A stretch of DNA of 64,000 nt, from positions 62,001-126,000 of the forward strand of contig JABLUY010000071.1 in the NCBI GenBank assembly GCA_013306675.1, read 5' to 3'. This stretch comes from Thraustochytrium sp. TN22. Its lineage: Eukaryota; Sar; Bigyra; Thraustochytrida; Thraustochytriidae. The notes under the pieces were generated by a model, which was given only the letters and a program-made list of their open reading frames with translations, had not been told where the DNA came from and searched no databases. Positions within the stretch are counted from its first letter, which is position 1, and each line of letters begins with the position of its first letter. Positions 18,815 to 26,595 of this stretch are shown here, piece by piece. The translations under genes were made by a program, and so were the position numbers.

Positions 18815-19349
18815 GTGCGTAGTACTTTGGCAAAGGAGTTTTCAGAGATCCATTCTGCAAGTTTGCGCCGGTGCGGCGCCGCGACTTGCACATCAGATAA
18901 GGATGAAGCTGCATCTCTCTCGAGGGAGGCGGAGCTTTACCCGATGCTGTTCGAGCTGCAGGGCGTCGCCAACGCGCCCGTGGTGTGCTACGGCACGGAC
19001 ACCTTCATGGGCCGGCTGGTGCTCGCCACGGAGCTGGCAGGCATCTCACTGGCGACCATCAGTGTTTGGAGACTCCAGTGGCGTCCAAACCCTCCTGGCA
19101 CGCGCCTGCGCGGCGCTGCAGCGCTTACACGACACGGGCTACGTCAACATCGTCATCCTGCCACCTGAGCACGCGCATCTGAATGCGCTCTTCATCGATC
19201 TGGAGCACGTGCGCAAGACGCACAGCCCCGAGGCGCGAGAGGACGAGATGCGCGAGCTGCGCGAGGCCTTCGATCTCGGCAACGTGGGCAGCAACAACAA
19301 CAAGGACCCAAAGCCTGTGCCCCCCAAGGCCTCAGCGGCAAGTAGCTAG
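18815..19349 (+). pseudogene. Decayed protein-kinase-like fragment
   Basis: Two overlapping frames together give kinase-like sequence. The first (to about 19065) reads LYPMLFELQGVANAPVVCYG, followed by LVLATELAGISLATIS, the look of a kinase beta4-beta5/hinge as in FunK1-like kinases. The second (from about 19065 to 19349) reads LARACAALQRLHDTGYVNIV, then LFIDLEHVR, equivalent to the helix before the catalytic loop and the metal-binding motif. The reading frame changes by one base near 19065. The catalytic HxD is replaced (YVNIVILPPEH), and no N-lobe lysine region is seen. It is either a broken pseudogene or the exposed end of a gene with an unrecognised intron. It lies directly after the second WD40 gene, so a former fusion or linked receptor gene is conceivable. 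Confidence 0.45.
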
Positions 19350-19564
19350 GCGAGTCGAGCCGAGCTGAGCTAGAACCTTGCCAGTGCTCCGCAACCGCTT
19401 GGTGGCCGAAGACTCGCAGGCGAACGAGGAGGACGCGGACAAGGCCGAGGACAGGGAGCAGACAGAGGCCCTGGAGGGCAGAGTCTGAGGAGAGATGCGA
19501 ATAAGTTGAAGATGGTGACTGTGCGCGGCACGGCGGTGCGCAGGAGAGAGGAGAGGGCCGCGCA

Positions 19565-21211
19565 TCACCAGCCGTCGAAGCCCGGCTTGGGGGGCGGGTG
19601 CAGCGTGGTGCGGTAGCAGTCGACGGCGAGCACGACGATGAGCGGGAGTGGCAAGAGCATGTGGATGAGGCGCGTGAGCTGCGTGAGGATGTGCTCGGCG
19701 CGCAGGTAGATGCCGGCGCCGGGCAGAGCGGCGTCGATGGACTCGATGGAGAGGGAGCGCGACTTGCCGCGGCGGCCGGGCGTGCCGCGGGACGACTTGT
19801 CCTTGTCGTCCTTGGCATCGTGCACGTGGAGCTCGTGCGCGCCCGCGAGGTGCACGACCGCGTAGCGCGCGGCCTTGGTGAGCGCCATGAGGAGCGCCAG
19901 CAGGAAGAAGGCCTTCCAGCCGCGCATGATGTAGGGCGCCGGCCAGAGGCGCACGTGCTCGAAGACCTTCTGCTGGTACGTGTGCTTGACGACGAGCAGC
20001 GTCTCGAAGGTGACCAGGGAGCAACCGAGCCAGGAGTTGACGCCGATGCGGCGCGTGCGGCCCTCCGCAAAGCGGTGGAACTCGAAGGTGGCCATGTAGG
20101 TCATAAAGACCCAGAAGAAGAGGCGGTACAGGTTGATGTGGCTCTTGATGGGGATGTGGAAGGTGGACTTGAGGAAGAAGGCGTTCATCTCACCCAGCAG
20201 CAGAATAAAAACGACCGAGACGGACACGGCGAACTGGCGCCAGGAGTCGAAGACGTGCCAGTGGTAGGTCTCGAAGGACCGCGGCGTGAACTGCAGCGCC
20301 ACGCGCTTCATCTTGCCAAAGTACCCGCGGATCGAGTCGATGCGGCGCCCGGTCCAGTTGAACTGGTGCGTGCCCATGTACTGCACGAGCGCCATGCCGA
20401 CGATCATGCCCATGAGGTTGCAGCCAAAGACGTCCAGCAGCATGTGGTCCCACCAGCACTCGTTGAAGTTCGGGTACAGGTGCTGGAAGGTCACCTCCAG
20501 CACCTCAAAGGCCACGCTCACGATCCAGAGAAATGCCCAGTCGCGCAGGATGAGCGCCTTGAGCGCGTACCCGGCAGAGTGCGCGATCACGAAGCGGTCG
20601 AAGATCTGCGACTTGATGTTGCGCCACGGGTCGCCCGAGCCATCGTCGATGTACAGGCGGCAGTCGTCGCCGTACGAGTGCTCCTTCTCGATCTTGCCCA
20701 CCTGCGGGTCGAAGAGCTGCAGGAACTGCGTGATGCCCTCCATGTCCTGCGCCAGCAGGTACACGAGAATCATAAAGTAGAGCAGGCCCGTGCCGTGCAC
20801 CACGCGCCACACCGCCGGGTGCGGCCGCAGCAGCTGGCCGTCGCGCAGCTGGATCATGCTGTACAGCAAAAACGCCGAGGCCGCCAGCAGCAGGCCGCCC
20901 TTGAGCCGGCCCGCCGCGGCGATCTGCTCTTCGCGCCATACCGTCAGGTACACCACCAGCAGCACCAGCAGCACCAAGCCCGTCACCGTGCGCGGCTGGT
21001 AGAAGGCGTCGATAAAGCCCTCCTCCTGGATGTTGCCTGGGCTCGGCGCCTCCAGCGTCGCGTCAGACGAAAGCCCCTGCCACGTGCGCTTCAGCTGCAG
21101 CGTCTCGTGCAGCTCATCCTGCAGCTCCTCGCGCAGCGCATCCTCCTCGCTGCGCCGCGCTCCGCCGCGCTCCGGCGTGCGCCCGCGCCGCTGCCGCAGC
21201 TGCGCGGCCAT
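19565..21211 (-). CDS. PTDSS2: Phosphatidylserine synthase, base-exchange type
   Basis: Predicted protein of 548 residues, an ER/MAM enzyme that swaps the head group of phosphatidylethanolamine or phosphatidylcholine for serine. The family core is plain: SYGDDCRLY (about 198-206), the helix FLWIVSVAFEVLE, NECWWDHMLLDVFGCN with the invariant ECWWD, GKMKRVALQFTPRSF, and ELN-type LLGEMNAFFLKSTF. SYGxDC and WWDH are nearer to animal PTDSS2 than PTDSS1. About nine hydrophobic segments span the middle. The N-terminal 45 residues are charged and the C-terminus carries an Asp/Lys-rich loop (HDAKDDKDKSSRG) between the last helices. The ATG at 21211 is the first in frame. Family assignment is sure; the PTDSS2 subtype is likely. 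Confidence 0.93.
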   Translation of the reverse strand: MAAQLRQRRGRTPERGGARRSEEDALREELQDELHETLQLKRTWQGLSSDATLEAPSPGNIQEEGFIDAFYQPRTVTGLVLLVLLVVYLTVWREEQIAAAGRLKGGLLLAASAFLLYSMIQLRDGQLLRPHPAVWRVVHGTGLLYFMILVYLLAQDMEGITQFLQLFDPQVGKIEKEHSYGDDCRLYIDDGSGDPWRNIKSQIFDRFVIAHSAGYALKALILRDWAFLWIVSVAFEVLEVTFQHLYPNFNECWWDHMLLDVFGCNLMGMIVGMALVQYMGTHQFNWTGRRIDSIRGYFGKMKRVALQFTPRSFETYHWHVFDSWRQFAVSVSVVFILLLGEMNAFFLKSTFHIPIKSHINLYRLFFWVFMTYMATFEFHRFAEGRTRRIGVNSWLGCSLVTFETLLVVKHTYQQKVFEHVRLWPAPYIMRGWKAFFLLALLMALTKAARYAVVHLAGAHELHVHDAKDDKDKSSRGTPGRRGKSRSLSIESIDAALPGAGIYLRAEHILTQLTRLIHMLLPLPLIVVLAVDCYRTTLHPPPKPGFDGW

Positions 21212-22114
21212 GGCGACCGAGACGATTGGATTTGCGCCGCCGGGACGACGCCGGCGCCGAGGCCGGGTCCGAGCCCGAGCCCGCCGCCGAGCCCGTCGCG
21301 ACCGCCGCCGCCGCGCCGCCTCGCAGCCGCGCCTGCCTGCCCTGGCCGCTCCGCTCTGCCCGCTCTGCGCGGTGCAGTGCTGCTCGGCGCGGCTCGGCAG
21401 CCGCGCGTGGTTGGCGCCGGCGGCGCTCGGCTGCGTCGTCGTCGAGGTGCGCGAGCAGCACGACGCGGCGCGGCACCAAGGAAGGATAGCCTTGGGGTAT
21501 CTTATCTTACGAATTCACAGGCAACGAAAGGCAGCGCAGTGGAAGTCAATGCAGTGCGTGCAGCGGATTGGCTGCGCAGTGCAGTGCTGCCAGCGCCGCA
21601 GGAGGCTGCCGGAAGCAGCGAGGCAGGATGACTGGTGAGTGCGCACTGGTGCTCGCTGCTGCTGCTCGCTCTTCTTCCCCTCCTTCTTCCCGCTGATGCT
21701 GCGTTCGGACAGAGGGGAAGGAAGGAGAGGACATGACGGGGAGGGAGCATGAGAGCGCCCGAGAGCGAAGCTCTGGCAGCAGGCAAGTAAGTAGCTCTTC
21801 TTACAGTGGGTGTGCGAGGACTTCGCCTCGCTTGCACCCAACACCATGACTCACGCGTCGCCACGCGTCCAGGAAGGTAATCGCGCCCGCGTCACGATCA
21901 TCTCGCCTCACAGGCCTGGCAAGTTAGGTACGACACGACAACCAACTGCTTCTATTACCAGGCCCTGCGACCGATACCTCTCGCAGCAAAACTATTCTGG
22001 CGCTCGCGACGACGGGGACGAAGCCTCTCCAAGCGCCGATCAAGCCGCCGTGCAGCGGCCATGCAGGTCTTGACTGTGACTCAAAGTATCATCGCTCGGA
22101 CTCCGTGACCCCGA

Positions 22115-22193
<79 letters not shown>

Positions 22194-22390
22194 AGCCCGG
22201 GCCCGAAACAACCCGTTGGGCCTCTTTGGTGACGAGCGCGAGTTGGGCCTCTTTGTGTGGGACATGCGCGAAAGTCGTCCCAGCATTGTGGCGTTCGTGC
22301 CTCGGCCGGAGCGGCTGCCGGCAGAGCCGCAACGCGCGCGGGGAGCGGCGGAGCGGCGGCAGGGCGAGCCTCGGCCCCGGGCCGGCCGCG
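21212..22390. other. Divergent intergenic region with (GTCCTC)n
   Basis: About 1.2 kb between the minus-strand PS synthase and the plus-strand membrane protein gene. It has a GC-rich first part, a lower-GC middle (about 21480-22080) with no supported gene, then the hexamer array at 22115. Several open frames cross it but none has an ATG plus plausible product. Both promoters are expected here. Confidence 0.5.
22115..22192 (+). repeat. (GTCCTC)13 microsatellite
   Basis: Thirteen perfect tandem hexamers, 200 bases upstream of the start codon of the large membrane protein. Such an array is prone to length change. No coding role is supported. Confidence 0.95.
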
Positions 22391-25300
22391 ATGGCGCCGC
22401 CCGCGGCGGGCGCGGAGCGCAGCGGCAGCGAGCTGCGCAGGTCCGCGGCGAGGGACGCCCTCGTGCAGCTGACCGAGCAGTGGCGGCTGCCGGCGGCGCC
22501 GGAGAGCGCCAGGCGGCGCGACCTGCAGCTCGTGGCGCCGCAATTCAGGTTCTCGGCGGAAGATGCGCTCATCGTGCTGAGGCAGGTGGCGCCGGCAGAG
22601 CGCATCGACGCGCTCGAGGTGCTGCTGCCGCGGATGTACGGCCTGGGCGACCCGGCGCAGCAGGACGCGCTCGCAGACGCCTTCCGAGGCCCGCACCGCG
22701 TATACGTGCGCGACATGCTGCAGCGCGCGGCGCGTGCAGACCCGGAGGAGGTCTACGCCGCCTTCGCGCCGCGCCCGCTCAACGTTTGGGAGCTGGAGGA
22801 CCTTGAGGCGGTCCTCGGCGAGGTGCGCAACGGCGCCGACGCCGGCGCGCTTCGAGCTAGTGTGCAGGCCGTGCGACGCGGCGTGCGCGGCGCAGACGTG
22901 GACCGCCTCGTGCGCGCCGCGCTCGAGGCGCCCGAGCAGGACCGCTGCTCGGAGCGCGAGCTGGCGCGCGCGCTCGACCTGCTTGGCGGCGCGCTCTGGC
23001 CCATTAGCGTGTCCGCCGTGGACGCTGTCTGCTCCGCGCTCGTGCGTGCAAACAAACCCGCGGCCGCCAAGGCCTGGCTGCGCGCCAGCTGCGCCAGCAT
23101 CCACGACGCGGAGAGCATGGCCTTCCTTCAGGCCACGGTGGAGGCCCAGCTGGGCGCGCCCTTCGCCGCCGTCTTCGCGGCCGCCGTGGCGCGCCTCCCG
23201 CCGCTGCCGTCGTCGCCACTCTTCGGCAACCTCCTGGCGCGCGACGCAGGCTCCCGCCACGTCTTCGTGCTCGACGCCTCGGCGCTGGGCGACGCCACCT
23301 GCGTCACGAACAGCGGCGAGGCGCTCTCCCTGTGGCGCCTGCTCACGCGGGAGGTCGGCCGCATCCTCAAGGATCAGCTCGCGCATTGGGCCCAGGCCGA
23401 CGAGTGCACCGCTACGGACGTTCTCGCCGACGAGGTGGGCCCCGAGCTCCTGCGGCGCGACCACGGGCGAAGTGAAAGCGGATCCCTCCCCACGACTGCC
23501 GGCGGACCGGCGCTCTTCAACGTGCTCGTCATCCAGGGCGGCGGTATCTCCGCCTGGAGTCCAACACTCGCCGAGGCGACACCGGAGAACCTCGCGCATG
23601 CTGTCCTTTTCCTGCGCCAGGTGACGCCGCGCGGCACGGGCGACGTCGCGACGGCCATGCGCCACCTGGCCAGGCTGGCCGACGAACAGGCCTGGGACCT
23701 CGATGCCCTGCACCTCGTTGCGCTCGGGCCCTGTTGGCAGGGCGCCAGCGTCGCAACGCCCAGCAAGGGCCCCGCGTCCGCCGCGCAGGACGCAGCGCTC
23801 GGCGTCGCGCGCAAGGCCGCGCGCAAGACCACACGCAAGGCGGTGCGCGCGGCCGTGGACGGCGTCGCAGACGCGCTGCAGGCCGAGGGCCGCCTGCGGG
23901 AGGCCCGTCTGCACGTGACGCTGGTTCTCTCGGACGTCCTGGCGGATCACGAGGCCGAGGGCTCTGTCTACTTTGCACGCCAGCTCGTGGCGCGCCTCCC
24001 GCGCCAGAGCGCCCCGCGCGGCGCCGAGATCTTCTCCATCACGCCGCGCGTCGCGACGCTTGACGAGGTCGCCTCGGACGAAGTCGAAGCGGATGCCGCG
24101 GCTGGCCGCCTCTCCAAGGCGCTCAAGTACGGTCTGCACGCCCTCATGACCGTGGCGCTCTGCGTGCTGCTCCTCATTGTGCCGCTCATCAGCGCCGGCG
24201 CATTCTCGTCCGCATCGTGCGCCGACATCGCGGCGCTCTACCCGACCTACCTGGACATGACCGTGGGCGGCCACCAGCTCTGGCGCTACGTCGGCCTTGG
24301 CTTTTGCTTCACTTTGCTCCACCTCGGCGGTCTAGGCGACCCGGCCCCGGGCAGCCGCGCCGCCAAGCGCCGCGCCCAGCTTCTCTGGACGCTCGTCCCA
24401 GGCTTTGTCTGCGTCGTTGCAATGCTCACAGTCCAGGTATGGGCCGTCGTCTCGGAGCTCCTCGTCGTCGCGCTTGCCCTCTCGGTGTTCGCCGCGCTCC
24501 TCCTCGCCAAGGTGCACGTGGACCTGCGCCGTGGCGTCGCGACTGCCTCGCTGGCCGAATGCGTCATGGTCCATGCGCCCGTGGCGCTCACGCTGGCGCT
24601 CTCTGTGTACGAGTCGGCCGTCCTCGCAGTGATGCTGGTGGCTTTGCAGCTGGAGATTGGCTTTGATTTCCTCCTGGCGCTCGTCGCGCTCGTTGCAGTC
24701 GTCGGCCTCACCCTCCTCGCCCTATTGCGCCATGACGACTTTTTGCTCGCGCTCAGCATGGCCGTCATTCTCGACAGCGTCATGCGAAATCACTCGCGCG
24801 CGGCCGTCAGCCTGGAGATCGCTGCTCGGGCCGGCCAGGCCGGCGCGGAGCCGTCCGCGCAGGGCGTCCTCGTGGGCCTCTTGTTCGTCACAAACCTGGT
24901 CCTCCTGGGCTTTGCGACCCGCGCGGCCTTTCTGCGAGCCATGACGGCGTGGGTCGCGCAGCACGTGGGCAATCGCGACTTTGTAACCGAGCCCCGCGCC
25001 AGTATTCTGCGTCTGCAGGCCGGCAATGTGGCCACCTTTGTGGTGCTCGTCGCGGCGCTCTGGCTGCAGCCGGCGGCCGTGGGCCTGGGCCGAGGCACCC
25101 GTGCGCTGGACGCGCTCCTGCACGGCACCGGCGGCGCCTCAGCGCCGCTCTACCTGCTCGCGGCCTCGTGGGCCTTTTGGGCGTGGATGCCGCTCACGGC
25201 GCTGCAGGGCATCTTCGCCCTGCTGCAGGCAGCGCCGTCCGAGGTGCTCTTTCTGGACACCAGTCGCCTCGCGGCGCGCAGAGAGCAGGACCTGGCGCAG

Positions 25301-26494
25301 AGTTCGCGCGCCGCGCTGCGATACGTGCCCCGCTACGGCGTCCTCATGACCTGGCGCCTGCACAACCTGCTCGTCCACAAGCTGGGCTACGCCTTTGCAG
25401 CGCACAACCTGCTCACCGTGGTGCTCGTGCTCTTCGCCAGCTACGAGCTCTTCGTCTGCGCATCCTTTTGCATGCTGCTGCTCGTCCCGCTCGCGCTGCT
25501 CGTGCACGAGCGCGCGCTGGGCATGTCACAGCTTAATGTGCTGCCAGGCTGTGGGAAGCCTGTCGAAGCTGGGGCGGAGAGAAGGAGGCCTTTGTATGAC
25601 ACCGCGCTTTGGGCGCTGCGAGTCAAGCCGGACTCGGACGCAGGCGCTGGCGCGGGCGCCGAGCGCCGCGACCCCTCGGGCGCCTGGGATCTGACGCCGA
25701 TCAAGCATGTCGACACGTCCTGCGGCTGGGGCGAGGCGCTCCTCCTGCGGTTGCCGCTCGGCTTTAGCATAGGCTGGCTGTTCTACCTGGCTACGCTTCA
25801 ACTCGGGCTGACGGTGCTGACCTACGCCGGCAACTTTCAGGCACTCGGTTCGCTCTCGCACGAGACCTGGTGCATGCTGGTGCTCACGATACTCGTGGCG
25901 AGCGTTCTGTGGTTCGGGTACCGCGCGAATTCGGTCGGCCCGGTCGTGGGACTGGCCTGGGCCCTCAGTGGCACGGCCTACGCGCTGCTGCGCGACGTTT
26001 GCGACGAGGCATCCCACGCGGGTCGCTGGTTTAGAGAGCGGCCCGCGGCGCTGGGTGGCGGCTTCTTCTCGCACTGGGACGAGACGGACCCAGCGAGCTG
26101 CGCCTCCTTCAGCGACGAGACGTACGGCTACGTCTTCCAGGACGGCGCGTGCAGGCGCGTGGTGCGCGCATGCCAGGATCCCGGCCTGCCCGGGTTTGTG
26201 GTGCAGGTCGTGAACGGATCGTCCGTCTGCGTCGAGTACCCTCCCCTGTGCCCCCTTGACGCCTCGGGGCTGACGTCGGCTAATGTGCCCGCAGAGTTTT
26301 CCATTGGCTGGGACGCTGTTTTGGCGGTGGGCGTGCTCGTAGTGGGGATGGCGGCGCTCATGCTGCTGACGCCGGCACGCCGCGGTACCTTGGGCTCTTT
26401 TGGGTCCATTGGGTTCACGGCCTCGCGCAATCGGCGCATGATGCGCTTCGAGCAGCGCCCGACGACGTCCACGCGAGCGCCGCTGGAGCTGTAA
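22391..26494 (+). CDS. Large multi-pass membrane protein with N-terminal vWA-like region
   Basis: Predicted protein of 1367 residues; not recognised as a named protein. Residues about 45-175 hold two helical segments resembling DUF4476 (FSAEDALIVLRQVAPAERID; then LEDLEAVLGEV). Residues about 290-560 look like a von Willebrand A fold: HVFVLDASAL as strand 1, FNVLVIQGGGISAWSP, then ENLAHAVLFLRQVTPRGTGD in the position of the threonine of the metal site. The DxSxS metal motif is incomplete (DASAL), so metal binding is doubtful. From about 580 to the end there are some 15-16 hydrophobic helices with few polar residues, and a Cys-containing luminal loop near 1215-1295. The short tail is rich in Arg. 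A receptor, transporter or scaffold role cannot be chosen. The ATG at 22391 is the first in frame. Confidence 0.75.
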   Translation: MAPPAAGAERSGSELRRSAARDALVQLTEQWRLPAAPESARRRDLQLVAPQFRFSAEDALIVLRQVAPAERIDALEVLLPRMYGLGDPAQQDALADAFRGPHRVYVRDMLQRAARADPEEVYAAFAPRPLNVWELEDLEAVLGEVRNGADAGALRASVQAVRRGVRGADVDRLVRAALEAPEQDRCSERELARALDLLGGALWPISVSAVDAVCSALVRANKPAAAKAWLRASCASIHDAESMAFLQATVEAQLGAPFAAVFAAAVARLPPLPSSPLFGNLLARDAGSRHVFVLDASALGDATCVTNSGEALSLWRLLTREVGRILKDQLAHWAQADECTATDVLADEVGPELLRRDHGRSESGSLPTTAGGPALFNVLVIQGGGISAWSPTLAEATPENLAHAVLFLRQVTPRGTGDVATAMRHLARLADEQAWDLDALHLVALGPCWQGASVATPSKGPASAAQDAALGVARKAARKTTRKAVRAAVDGVADALQAEGRLREARLHVTLVLSDVLADHEAEGSVYFARQLVARLPRQSAPRGAEIFSITPRVATLDEVASDEVEADAAAGRLSKALKYGLHALMTVALCVLLLIVPLISAGAFSSASCADIAALYPTYLDMTVGGHQLWRYVGLGFCFTLLHLGGLGDPAPGSRAAKRRAQLLWTLVPGFVCVVAMLTVQVWAVVSELLVVALALSVFAALLLAKVHVDLRRGVATASLAECVMVHAPVALTLALSVYESAVLAVMLVALQLEIGFDFLLALVALVAVVGLTLLALLRHDDFLLALSMAVILDSVMRNHSRAAVSLEIAARAGQAGAEPSAQGVLVGLLFVTNLVLLGFATRAAFLRAMTAWVAQHVGNRDFVTEPRASILRLQAGNVATFVVLVAALWLQPAAVGLGRGTRALDALLHGTGGASAPLYLLAASWAFWAWMPLTALQGIFALLQAAPSEVLFLDTSRLAARREQDLAQSSRAALRYVPRYGVLMTWRLHNLLVHKLGYAFAAHNLLTVVLVLFASYELFVCASFCMLLLVPLALLVHERALGMSQLNVLPGCGKPVEAGAERRRPLYDTALWALRVKPDSDAGAGAGAERRDPSGAWDLTPIKHVDTSCGWGEALLLRLPLGFSIGWLFYLATLQLGLTVLTYAGNFQALGSLSHETWCMLVLTILVASVLWFGYRANSVGPVVGLAWALSGTAYALLRDVCDEASHAGRWFRERPAALGGGFFSHWDETDPASCASFSDETYGYVFQDGACRRVVRACQDPGLPGFVVQVVNGSSVCVEYPPLCPLDASGLTSANVPAEFSIGWDAVLAVGVLVVGMAALMLLTPARRGTLGSFGSIGFTASRNRRMMRFEQRPTTSTRAPLEL

Positions 26495-26595
26495 TTGATC
26501 GCAAGAGACGCGAGCGCCGCTAAAGCTGTAATTGATCGCAAGAAACGGGGTGAAAAGCACCATGGGCAACGTCACAATCATTTTTAGCTTTGAAG

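Noticed and set aside
19598-21631. 677-codon plus-strand open frame antisense to PS synthase
   Set aside because: The minus strand encodes an unmistakable PTDSS protein. The plus frame gives a biased Val/Glu/His-rich sequence without motifs.
22040-24322. 760-codon minus-strand frame ending in a poly-(Asp-Glu) stretch
   Set aside because: Antisense to the vWA-like membrane protein. The acidic run is only the (GTCCTC)n microsatellite read in reverse.
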